Assembly (NCBI RefSeq): GCF_014635665.1 | Contig: NZ_BMDG01000006.1 | Span: forward strand, 1 to 64,000 | DNA from: Isoptericola cucumis | GTDB lineage: Bacteria; Actinomycetota; Actinomycetes; Actinomycetales; Cellulomonadaceae | Length of the DNA: 64,000 nucleotides | Direction: 5' to 3' | Part shown: positions 43,929 to 51,449 of the stretch, in pieces | Position numbering within the stretch: position 1 is the stretch's first letter | How the letters are laid out: every line of letters begins with the position of its first letter | Program-made: the position numbers and the translations under genes | Notes under the pieces: model-generated | What the model saw: only the letters and a program-made list of their open reading frames with translations | Databases searched by the model: none | Told to the model about the DNA's origin: nothing

Positions 43929-44879
43929 TCAGGGCGGCGGAGGGAGCAGACGGTGGACCCGGAACCCGCGCCGGACCGGTTCCGGGAACCGCGCGGCGAG
44001 CAGGTCCGTCACGCGACGGACGCCCGCTCCGCCCGTGGCGGTGACGCGCACCGGACTCACCCCTGTCGCGCGGATGGCGTCGAACCGCTGCTTCTCGCGG
44101 AAGAGCTCGTCGGACGCGTCGTGCCCCGGACGGATCCCGTCGTCGCGATACTTCGACCGCCCGTCGAACTCGGCGTACACGCCCCACTCGGGCCAGCCGA
44201 GGTCGGCGTGGTACACGCGTCCGGCGGTCGGGAGCGGCGCCTGGGTGACGGGGCGGGGGAGCCCGGCGCGCAGGGCGACGTAGCGCAGCCAGGTCTCCCA
44301 GGCGGAGTCCGCGCCCCCGTCCGCGTGCTCGAGCACCCACCGCGCGAGCGCGGTGCCGTTGCGCTGGCGCGTCGCGGCCAGGATCTCGGCGCACTCGGCG
44401 AGGTCGACACCCTTCGCGACCGCATGGTCGGCGATCACCAGTGACTCGAGCGGATGCATGGCGCGGGAGCAGTCGACGACCGTCCGCGCCAACGACGTGA
44501 CCGGCAGGCCGCCCGCCGTCGTCCGGTGGCCGTCCGGCAGCGCGACCCGGTGGCGTCGGACGTCGCCGGCGGCGGCACCGGAACGGCGGTAGGCCTGCAC
44601 GACGTGGGTCGATCGCGGCAGGGACCAGAGGCGCAGGCCGTGGAGCAGGGCAGCGGTCTCGTGGCTGAAGGCATGCGCGGCGGCGAGCCCGAGGTGGACG
44701 GCCCGGGCGCGGTCGGCCGCGAGACGCCGAGCAGCGGTCGACGCGTGCTCGTCACGGTCGTCCTCGACCGCCCGGTACACGCCACGGCGGACGCGTTCGA
44801 GCCTCCCTGCCCGGACGGCGTCGGTGCGCATCCGACGCGGGAGGTCGCGGGTGGTGCCGATGCGGTTCTCCTCGGTCAC
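43929..44879 (-). CDS. AbiEi-like antitoxin-domain protein with nuclease-fold-like C-terminus
   Basis: A 316-residue protein from GTG 44879; ATG 44831 is a shorter alternative. The N-terminal winged-helix-like part has the RRMRTDAVRAGRLERVRRGV pattern of AbiEi-type (type IV antitoxin) domains, followed by SHETAALLHGLRLWSLP and TSLARTVVDCSRAMHPLESLVIADHAV, typical of the large actinobacterial family. The C-terminal third contains ADLGWPEWGVYAEFDGRSKYRD, resembling DUF559/Vsr-like endonuclease folds. No AbiEii toxin gene is adjacent. The gene is bracketed by two near-identical 64-bp palindromes, suggesting it travels with them or is insulated by them. Confidence 0.75.
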   Translation of the reverse strand: MTEENRIGTTRDLPRRMRTDAVRAGRLERVRRGVYRAVEDDRDEHASTAARRLAADRARAVHLGLAAAHAFSHETAALLHGLRLWSLPRSTHVVQAYRRSGAAAGDVRRHRVALPDGHRTTAGGLPVTSLARTVVDCSRAMHPLESLVIADHAVAKGVDLAECAEILAATRQRNGTALARWVLEHADGGADSAWETWLRYVALRAGLPRPVTQAPLPTAGRVYHADLGWPEWGVYAEFDGRSKYRDDGIRPGHDASDELFREKQRFDAIRATGVSPVRVTATGGAGVRRVTDLLAARFPEPVRRGFRVHRLLPPPP

Positions 44880-44937
44880 CCTCCGAGGATGTCGGAGCCC
44901 GGGCCTGGCCACGGACACCCTGTGGACGGCGGGATCC

Positions 44938-45001
44938 GTTCGGCAGGACGGGCGTCGGTTCGGCAGGAGCTCCTGCCGAACCGACGCCCGTCCTGCCGAA
45001 C
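44938..45001. repeat. 64-bp palindromic element, copy B
   Basis: A perfect 64-bp palindrome centred at 44969/44970 (arms 44938-44969 and 44970-45001) on AGGAGCTCCT. Each arm has GTTCGGCAGGA twice around a GGGCGTC-containing spacer. It differs from copy A by only a few central bases and one arm base. It lies 59 bases upstream of the AbiEi-like start and 12 bases beyond the aminopeptidase stop. Confidence 0.95.
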
Positions 45002-45013
45002 CGACGCGAGGCC

Positions 45014-46567
45014 TCAGCCGCGCAGGCGGGCCATCCAGGCCTCGACGTCCTCCGGCGTGCGGGGCAGCGCGGCGGACAGGTTCTCGTTCCCGTCGGCGGT
45101 CACGAGCACGTCGTCCTCGATGCGCACGCCCATGCCGCGGTACTCGGCCGGCACGGCCAGGTCGTCGGACTTGAAGTACAGGCCCGGCTCGATGGTGAAG
45201 ACCATGCCCGGCTCGAGGACGCCGTCCAGGTAGAGCTCGCGGCGGGCCTGCGCGCAGTCGTGCACGTCCAGGCCCAGGTGGTGGCTGGTGCCGTGCACCA
45301 TCCAGCGACGGTGCTGCTGGCCCTCGGCCGACAGCGACACCTCGGCGGTCACGCCGTCCGGCAGCAGGCCCCACTCCTCGAGGCGGGCGGCGATGACCTC
45401 CATCGCCGCGGCGTGCAGGTCGCGGAACTTCGAGCCCGGCCGGGCGACGGCGAAGGCGGCGTCCGCGGCGTCGAGCACCGCCCGGTAGACGCGCCGCTGC
45501 ACGTCGGTGAACTCGCCGTCCACGGGCAGGGTGCGGGTGACGTCCGCGGTGTAGAGGGAGTCGACCTCGACACCGGCGTCGACGAGCACGAGCTCGCCGG
45601 GGCGCACGACGCCGTCGTTCGACGTCCAGTGCAGGGTGGTGGCGTGCTCGCCGGCGGCGGCGATGGTCTCGTAGCCGACGGCGTTGCCCTCGAGCCGCGC
45701 GTGCGCGTCGAAGGTCGTCTCGATGACGCGCTCGCCGCGACGGTGCTCGACGGCCCGCGGCAGCGACCGCACGACCTGCTCGAAGCCCTCGATCGTGCGG
45801 GCGACGGCCTCGCGCATCTGCTCGACCTCGAGCTCGTCCTTGACGAGGCGCAGCTCGGAGGCGGCCTCGACGAGCTGCTCGTCGGCAGCCTCCGCCTCCG
45901 CGCCGGCCTCGGTGCGGATCGCCTCGACGAGGGTCTCCACCGCCTCGTCGGCGCCGGTCACGACGAGCACCTGCACGCCGTCGGCGCCCACGTCCTTGGC
46001 CAGGGCGTCGCGCAGCTCGTCGACGTGGCGCGCCTCGATGCCGGTGAGCGTCGTGACGTCGTCGAGGGACGGGCGGGCGCCCACCCAGAACTCGCCGTAG
46101 CGCGAGTCGGCGTAGAACTCCTCGGTGTCGCGCGCGGCGAGCGGGCGCACGTACAGGACGGCGTGGTGGTCGCTGCCCGTGCCGTCGGCGCCGGGGTCGC
46201 CCTCGCCCGCGGCGGTGGGGTGCAGCACCAGCACGGCGTCGGGCTCCTGGTCGGTCCCCAGGCCGGTGAGGTGCGCGAACGCGGAGTGCGGCCGGAACCG
46301 GTAGTCGGTGTCGTTCGAGCGGACCTTGAGCGAGCCCGCCGGCACGACCAGCCGCACGCCCGGGAAGCGGGCGGAGAGCTGCGCGCGCCGCTCAGCGGTG
46401 AACGGGGCGGCCGCTCCGGCCTCGACGCCGAGGTCGGGACGCGGGCCCCACTGCGAGGTGATGAACGCCTTGAAGGCGGCCGAGTCGGGGCGCTGCGAGC
46501 GGTTGTTCACCCGCTCGGCGATCTCTTCGGCGGTTGCGGTCTCGGCGACAGGGGTTGCGTCGGTCAT
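45014..46567 (-). CDS. pepP: Xaa-Pro aminopeptidase (aminopeptidase P, M24B)
   Basis: A 517-residue metallopeptidase removing N-terminal residues ahead of proline. The N-terminal creatinase-like domain (to about 270) precedes the pita-bread catalytic domain. Metal ligands are the two Asp in LVDAGVEVDSLYTADVTRT, His in MVHGTSHHLGLDVHD, and Glu in FTIEPGLYF and GVRIEDDVLVT. ATG 46567 is chosen; a GTG two codons earlier is possible. Cytoplasmic. Confidence 0.94.
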   Translation of the reverse strand: MTDATPVAETATAEEIAERVNNRSQRPDSAAFKAFITSQWGPRPDLGVEAGAAAPFTAERRAQLSARFPGVRLVVPAGSLKVRSNDTDYRFRPHSAFAHLTGLGTDQEPDAVLVLHPTAAGEGDPGADGTGSDHHAVLYVRPLAARDTEEFYADSRYGEFWVGARPSLDDVTTLTGIEARHVDELRDALAKDVGADGVQVLVVTGADEAVETLVEAIRTEAGAEAEAADEQLVEAASELRLVKDELEVEQMREAVARTIEGFEQVVRSLPRAVEHRRGERVIETTFDAHARLEGNAVGYETIAAAGEHATTLHWTSNDGVVRPGELVLVDAGVEVDSLYTADVTRTLPVDGEFTDVQRRVYRAVLDAADAAFAVARPGSKFRDLHAAAMEVIAARLEEWGLLPDGVTAEVSLSAEGQQHRRWMVHGTSHHLGLDVHDCAQARRELYLDGVLEPGMVFTIEPGLYFKSDDLAVPAEYRGMGVRIEDDVLVTADGNENLSAALPRTPEDVEAWMARLRG

Positions 46568-46610
46568 GTCCACCAGTCTCCCACCGGATCGGCGGGGCCG
46601 TGCTCGGACG

Positions 46611-47480
46611 TCAGGCGCGGGCGAAGTCCGCCAGCGCGCGGGTCAGCACGTGGTTGAAGGCCTCGGGGGCGTCGGAGTTGACGTCGTGGCCGGCCCGCGG
46701 GACGACGACCAGCGAGCCGCGCTCGGTGGCCCGCAGGTGGCGCGACTCCTCGAGGCGCATCTGGTCGCGCGCCCCGTTGACCAGCCACACCGGCACCCGG
46801 ATGGCGCGCAGGTGCGCCACGGACGAGCGCCCGGCGAGGTGGGTGAGGGCGTCGGTGACGACGTCCCAGCCGGGGCGGTGGGTGCCGCCGCGCGGTCCGT
46901 GGTCCGCCGTCGCGCCGAGCAGGGCGCCCAGGTCGGCGCCGCCCGCCGGCCCGCCCCCGCCCGTGAGCGCCGTCTGCCAGGAGCGGGCGAGGTCCCTCGC
47001 CCCGCGCCGCACGGCGGCGCGACCGGCGACCGTGGCGCGGGCGACGTCGCGGAACAGGGCGACGGGCTTGCCCTTCGGGTCGGCGGTGCAGGCGGCCGCC
47101 ACGACGCCGGCGAGGCGTGGCCGGCCGGCGTCCGGGGCGCGGTGCGGCGCGGTGCCCGGCGAGGTGCCGGCGGCGTGCTGCGCCGCCCACGCGAGGGAAG
47201 TGTACCCGCCGAGGGAGAGCCCGACGACGACGACCGGCGTGCCCGGGTCGAAGGAGCGGGCGGCGTCGTCGATCACGTCGAACGCGCCCGGCATCGAGAA
47301 CCTCTCGGCGTGCCGGGCTCCGTGCGCGGGGAGGTCGACGGCGACGGCGTGGTGGCCGGCGTCGCGCACGTGGTCGAGCTGCCGCTCCCAGATCGCGGAG
47401 GACGTGCGCATGCCGTGCACGAAGACGACGCCGTGCGCGGAGGAGGGAGGGCGGGCGGGAAGGGCAGGCTGCGAGTCCAT
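46611..47480 (-). CDS. Alpha/beta hydrolase
   Basis: A 289-residue alpha/beta-hydrolase-fold enzyme. The oxyanion region is VVFVHGMRTSSAIWERQLDHV, the nucleophile Ser lies in the elbow VVVGLSLGGYTSLAWA, the acid Asp probably in VNGARDQMRLEES, and the catalytic His in VPRAGHDVNSDAPEAFNHVL. A 45-residue Gly/Ala/Pro-rich insertion lies in the cap. The substrate is unknown. It may be co-transcribed with pepP, which follows 43 bases downstream. Confidence 0.88.
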   Translation of the reverse strand: MDSQPALPARPPSSAHGVVFVHGMRTSSAIWERQLDHVRDAGHHAVAVDLPAHGARHAERFSMPGAFDVIDDAARSFDPGTPVVVVGLSLGGYTSLAWAAQHAAGTSPGTAPHRAPDAGRPRLAGVVAAACTADPKGKPVALFRDVARATVAGRAAVRRGARDLARSWQTALTGGGGPAGGADLGALLGATADHGPRGGTHRPGWDVVTDALTHLAGRSSVAHLRAIRVPVWLVNGARDQMRLEESRHLRATERGSLVVVPRAGHDVNSDAPEAFNHVLTRALADFARA

Positions 47481-47586
47481 CCCCACGATGGTCCCGCACG
47501 CCTCGGGCCGTGCCGCGTGCAGGTGCGGCGGGGCCGGTGGAGAGGTTGTGGCGCCGTCTTCACGACGGCGTCCTTACACTTGGCGC

Positions 47587-48438
47587 GTGATCGATCTCCA
47601 CACCCACTCGCGGGCCTCCGACGGGACGGACCGGCCGGCGCAGGTGCTGGAGGCCGCGGCCGTGGCGGGGCTGGGCGTCGTGGCGCTCACGGACCACGAC
47701 ACCACGGCCGGGTGGGACGAGGCGGCCGCCGCGGTCGGGCGCACGGGGGTCGCGCTCGTGCGCGGCACGGAGGTCTCCACCCGCGTCCAGACGCCGCAGG
47801 GCGGCATCAGCGTCCACCTGCTGAGCTACCTGCACGACCCGGCCGACGCCGCCCTGCGCGCCGAGTGGCAGCGCACGCGGGACGCGCGGCTGACGCGAGC
47901 GCGCCGGATGGCCGAGCGGCTCGGCGAGGACTTCCCGCTGACGTGGGACGACGTGCTCGCCCAGACCGGTGACGACGCCACGGTGGGGCGCCCGCACCTG
48001 GCGGACGCGCTGGTCGCGGCGGGCGTCGCGACGTCGCGCGACGAGGCGTTCGCGACGATGCTGCACCCCGGCGCGCGGTACTACGTGCCGCACTACGCGC
48101 CGCGCACCGACGACGCCGTGCGCGCGGTGCTGGCGGCCGGGGGAGTGCCCGTGCTGGCGCACCCCGGGGCGGGGGCGCGCGGGCGCGTCGTCACCGACGA
48201 GACGATCGCGGACCTCGCGGCGGCCGGCCTGGCGGGGCTCGAGGTCGACCACCGGGACCACGACGACGCCACCCGCGCCAGGCTGCGCGGCCTGGCGCGG
48301 GAGCTGGGGCTGTTCGTGACCGGCTCGAGCGACTACCACGGGACCGGCAAGCTCAACCGGATCGGGGAGCACACCACCGCGCCCGAGGTGCTGGCGGACA
48401 TCGAGGACCGGGGGCTGCTGGCCGTGGTCCGGCCGTGA
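47587..48438 (+). CDS. PHP-domain phosphoesterase
   Basis: A 283-residue metal-dependent phosphoesterase of the PHP family (TrpH/YciV-like, 3',5'-nucleoside bisphosphate phosphatase or RNase AM type). Metal-binding motifs: IDLHTHSRASDG at the N-terminus, ALTDHDTTAG, GTEVS, LAHPGA and the terminal GSSDYHG. GTG 47587 follows a TACACT -10-like box by six bases, so it may be leaderless. Its stop overlaps the MarC start by four bases. Confidence 0.9.
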   Translation: MIDLHTHSRASDGTDRPAQVLEAAAVAGLGVVALTDHDTTAGWDEAAAAVGRTGVALVRGTEVSTRVQTPQGGISVHLLSYLHDPADAALRAEWQRTRDARLTRARRMAERLGEDFPLTWDDVLAQTGDDATVGRPHLADALVAAGVATSRDEAFATMLHPGARYYVPHYAPRTDDAVRAVLAAGGVPVLAHPGAGARGRVVTDETIADLAAAGLAGLEVDHRDHDDATRARLRGLARELGLFVTGSSDYHGTGKLNRIGEHTTAPEVLADIEDRGLLAVVRP

Positions 48439-49073
48439 ACCAGGTGATGGACGTCGCGCTCTTCACGGAGGTGTTCGTCACCCTGTTCGTGATCATGGAC
48501 CCGCCGGGCACGGTCCCCGTCTTCCTGGGGCTGACGTCCGCGATGGGGGCCAAGCAGCGCAACCGTGCCGCGCGGCAGGCGATCCTCGTCGCGTTCGGCG
48601 TCATCGTCGTCTTCGCGCTGTTCGGCCAGCAGGTGCTGCACTACATGGGGATCACGCTGCCCGCGCTGCAGGCCTCGGGCGGGCTGCTGCTCCTCCTGGT
48701 CGCGATGGAGCTGCTCACCGGCAAGATGGAGGAGCCCGCGCCGTCGGGCAACAAGGGCGTGAACGTCGCGCTGGTGCCGCTGGGCACGCCGCTGCTCGCG
48801 GGGCCGGGCGCGATCGTCGCCACCATGGTCTTCGTCCAGCAGACGCGCGTGTCCGACGACGGCGGGGCGCCGCAGCTGGTCGCGATCGCGGTGGCGATCG
48901 TGCTGGTGCACCTGTCGCTGTACCTCTCGATGCGGTTCGCGAACGTCATCCACCGGGTGCTCAAGGACTCGGGCGTCACGCTGGTCACGCGCATCGCCGG
49001 GCTGCTGCTCGCGGCCATCGCGGTCCAGGGGATCGCGACGGCGGTCACCGAGTTCGTGAGGATGGCGCAGTAG
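48435..49073 (+). CDS. MarC-family integral membrane protein
   Basis: A 212-residue protein with six hydrophobic segments in the MarC (UPF0056) arrangement: FVTLFVIMDPPGTVPVFLGLT, QASGGLLLLLVAMELLTG, LVPLGTPLLAGPGAIVATMV and RIAGLLLAAIAVQGI. GTG start overlaps the PHP gene stop (GTGA). Function of MarC proteins is unsettled; a role as a small-molecule exporter or channel is often assumed. Confidence 0.92.
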   Translation: MNQVMDVALFTEVFVTLFVIMDPPGTVPVFLGLTSAMGAKQRNRAARQAILVAFGVIVVFALFGQQVLHYMGITLPALQASGGLLLLLVAMELLTGKMEEPAPSGNKGVNVALVPLGTPLLAGPGAIVATMVFVQQTRVSDDGGAPQLVAIAVAIVLVHLSLYLSMRFANVIHRVLKDSGVTLVTRIAGLLLAAIAVQGIATAVTEFVRMAQ

Positions 49074-49109
49074 GGGCGTCGGCGGCTGCCGGCCGCCCCG
49101 GGGAGCCGA

Positions 49110-49122
49110 AACATGGGATGTT
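49110..49122. promoter_or_regulatory. Possible GntR autoregulatory operator
   Basis: AACATGGGATGTT is an inverted repeat with 5-base arms and a 3-base centre, 11 bases before the GTG of the GntR gene. FadR-type regulators bind short palindromes of this sort near their own promoters. Confidence 0.4.
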
Positions 49123-49133
49123 AGGGTCTTTCG

Positions 49134-49841
49134 GTGCCCGATTCCCCCGTTCCCCCGATCGCCGCGCCCCGCAAGGTCTCCGAGCTCGTCGTCGAGCGGA
49201 TGACCGGCCTGATCGAACGCGGGGAGTGGCCCGTCGGGTCGCGCATCCCCGCCGAGCCCGAGCTGGTGGCGCAGCTCGGCGTCGGTCGCAACACGGTGCG
49301 CGAGGCCGTGCGCGCCCTGGAGCACGCCGGCATCCTCGCGCCCCGGCGCGGCGACGGCACCTACGTGCGGGCCGCCAGCGGGCTGGACGCCGCCCTCGGC
49401 CGCCGGGCGCGGACCGCCGACGCGCTGCAGGTGCTCGAGGTGCGCTCGCTCCTCGAACGGGGCGCAGCCCGCGTCGCGGCCACCCGGCACGACGAGGCCG
49501 ACCTCGCCGCCCTGCGGGCCGCGCTGGCCGACCAGGAGTCCGCGGCGCGCACCGCGGACGACCGGACCTTCCGTGCGGCCGACGTCGCGTTCCACGCCCA
49601 GCTCGTGCGGACGGCGGGGAACGCGCTGCTCACCGAGCTGTACGACGGGCTCGACCACGTGCTCGTCCGCACCCTGGCCACCGACGCCCACGGCCGCCAC
49701 CACCGCGACGTCCCCGGGCACCGGGAGGTCGTCGCCGCCGTGGCGGCCGGCGACCCGGACGCCGCGGAGCGGGCCGTGACGGCGACCATCGACGCCGTGC
49801 GCGCGCACCTCGTCGCCGACGCCCCCGGGGAGGACGCGTGA
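49134..49841 (+). CDS. FadR-subfamily GntR transcriptional regulator
   Basis: A 235-residue regulator. The winged HTH is WPVGSRIPAEPELVAQLGVG followed by RNTVREAVRALEHAGIL (about 33-68). The all-helical FCD effector domain carries EVRSLLERGAARVAATR, DVAFHAQLVRTAGNALL and the final GHREVVAAVAAGDPDAAERAV, with its metal-binding His/Asp positions. GTG 49134. The following MFS gene overlaps by four bases, so it most likely controls that transporter and its own expression. Confidence 0.9.
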   Translation: MPDSPVPPIAAPRKVSELVVERMTGLIERGEWPVGSRIPAEPELVAQLGVGRNTVREAVRALEHAGILAPRRGDGTYVRAASGLDAALGRRARTADALQVLEVRSLLERGAARVAATRHDEADLAALRAALADQESAARTADDRTFRAADVAFHAQLVRTAGNALLTELYDGLDHVLVRTLATDAHGRHHRDVPGHREVVAAVAAGDPDAAERAVTATIDAVRAHLVADAPGEDA

Positions 49842-51019
49842 GCATGCGCCGCCCGATCGGCGCCGGGGCCGCCCTCGCCATCGTCCTCGCCGCCCTGAAC
49901 CTGCGCCCCGGCGTCGTCGCCGTCTCGCCGCTGATCGGGGAGATCCTCGCCGAGGAGAACTTGAGCGCGACGGCCGGCGGCGTCCTCACGACGCTGCCCG
50001 TGCTCTGCTTCGGCCTGCTCGCCCCCGTGGCCCCGGCGCTCGCCCGCCGCTTCGGCCTCGAGCGGTCCATGTTCGGCAGCCTCCTGCTGCTGTGCGCGGG
50101 CTTCGCGCTGCGCCTCGTGCCCGGCGTGGGCACCCTGCTGGTGGGCACGCTGGCCGTGGGCTGCGGGATCGGCCTCGCCAACGTGCTGCTGCCGGCGCTG
50201 ATCAAGCGTGACTTCGCCGAGCGGGTCGGCCTGATGACGGGCCTGTACTCGATGGCGCTCTCCGGCGGGGCGGCGCTCGCCGCCGGGCTCACCGTGCCGC
50301 TCGCCTCCGCCGCCGGTCTCGACTGGCGGGCGGCGCTCGCGTCGTGGGGCCTGCTCGCCGTGCTCGGTGCGGCGGTCTGGGCACCCCGGGCGCTGCACCC
50401 GTCCGCGCGCGTCGCCCCGGTGCACGCCGCGGTCGACGCCGCCGCGGCCCGGTCGGTGTGGCGCAGCCCGCTGGCCTGGGCGGTGACCGTGTTCATGGGC
50501 ACGCAGTCGATGGCGTTCTACGCCATGAACGCCTGGATGCCGGAGATCCTCGTCGCGTCGGGCCGCAGCGCCGCGGCCGGCGGCTGGATCCTCGCGCTGA
50601 CCAACATGCTCGGGATCGTCGGCTCGTTCGTGGCGCCGGTGCTCGCCGGGCGCATGCGCCGGCAGCGGGCGATCGGCCTGACGTCGGTCGTGCTCATCGC
50701 CTCGGGGCTGCTGGGGCTGGCCCTCGCGCCCGGGGGCGCGATCGTCTGGGCGGTCCTGCTCGGGCTCGGGCAGGGGTCGGGCATCGGGCTCGCCCTCACC
50801 CTCATGGTGCTGCGGGCCGACAGCGCCGCGCGCACCTCGGAGCTCTCCGGGATGGCGCAGTCCGCCGGCTACGTGCTGGCCGCGCTCGGGCCGCTGGGCC
50901 TGGGGTTCGCGCACGACGTCACCGGGTCGTGGACCGTGCCGCTGCTGCTGCTCCTGGCCGGGTCGGTGGCGCAGGCGGTGTCCGCCTGGGTGGCCGGGCG
51001 CGACGAGTTCGTGCGCTGA
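49838..51019 (+). CDS. MFS transporter of the CynX/NimT type
   Basis: A 393-residue transporter with about twelve hydrophobic segments. The LNLRPGVVAVSPLIGEILAE start, GVLTTLPVLCFGLLAPVAPAL, ANVLLPALIKRDFAERVGLMTGLYS and GLGQGSGIGLALTLMVLRA are typical of the CynX/NimT group, which moves small anions or drugs such as 2-nitroimidazole and cyanate. GTG 49838 overlaps the regulator stop; an ATG six bases later is possible. Substrate unknown. A link to the cyanase gene 12 kb away is conceivable but unsupported. Confidence 0.88.
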   Translation: MSMRRPIGAGAALAIVLAALNLRPGVVAVSPLIGEILAEENLSATAGGVLTTLPVLCFGLLAPVAPALARRFGLERSMFGSLLLLCAGFALRLVPGVGTLLVGTLAVGCGIGLANVLLPALIKRDFAERVGLMTGLYSMALSGGAALAAGLTVPLASAAGLDWRAALASWGLLAVLGAAVWAPRALHPSARVAPVHAAVDAAAARSVWRSPLAWAVTVFMGTQSMAFYAMNAWMPEILVASGRSAAAGGWILALTNMLGIVGSFVAPVLAGRMRRQRAIGLTSVVLIASGLLGLALAPGGAIVWAVLLGLGQGSGIGLALTLMVLRADSAARTSELSGMAQSAGYVLAALGPLGLGFAHDVTGSWTVPLLLLLAGSVAQAVSAWVAGRDEFVR

Positions 51020-51050
51020 GGGACCACCCACCGGCGTCGTGGCCGGGCGG

Positions 51051-51347
51051 TCAGAGCCCGACGGGCTCGAGCGTGATCCGCACCGTGTCGCCGGGGCCGA
51101 CGCCCTCGGCCTGGCGGACGGCCTTCTTCATCGGCAGCACGTAACCCTTCTGCTCGTCGCTGGGGAAGACGGACGTCGACCAGGTGGTCGCGCCGAGCGT
51201 GACCCGCACCTTGATCGAGCCGAACCCGCGCGGGGGCAGCGGCAGCTCGGCGAGCGTGTCGGACTCCTCCGGCGGCACGGTGACGAACCACCACGAGTCG
51301 CTGCGCACCTGCCACTGCCACAGGGGTGCGGAGAACGTCAGGCGCAT
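51051..51347 (-). CDS. DUF1905 domain protein
   Basis: A 98-residue protein. FSAPLWQWQVRSDSWWFVTV and GSIKVRVTLGATTWSTSVFPSDEQKGYVLPMKKAVRQAEGVGPGDTV match the DUF1905 beta-barrel domain. It is convergent with the MFS gene, with 31 bases between the stops. Function unknown. Confidence 0.88.
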   Translation of the reverse strand: MRLTFSAPLWQWQVRSDSWWFVTVPPEESDTLAELPLPPRGFGSIKVRVTLGATTWSTSVFPSDEQKGYVLPMKKAVRQAEGVGPGDTVRITLEPVGL

Positions 51348-51379
51348 GCCGGCAGCCTAGGCGGCCCCGCCCACACGCA

Positions 51380-51438
51380 ACGAGCGTGCTGACATGTTCC
51401 TCTCGACGGTGTCTCGAGGAACATGTCAGCACGCTCGT
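51380..51438. terminator. Long perfect hairpin between the DEAD-box and DUF1905 genes
   Basis: A 23-bp perfect stem (51380-51402 with 51416-51438), containing CATGTTCCTC and its complement, encloses a 13-base loop. It sits 12 bases beyond the helicase stop and probably terminates its transcript. The stem is longer and less GC-rich than the other terminators here. Confidence 0.8.
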
Positions 51439-51449
51439 GGCGAACGGGG

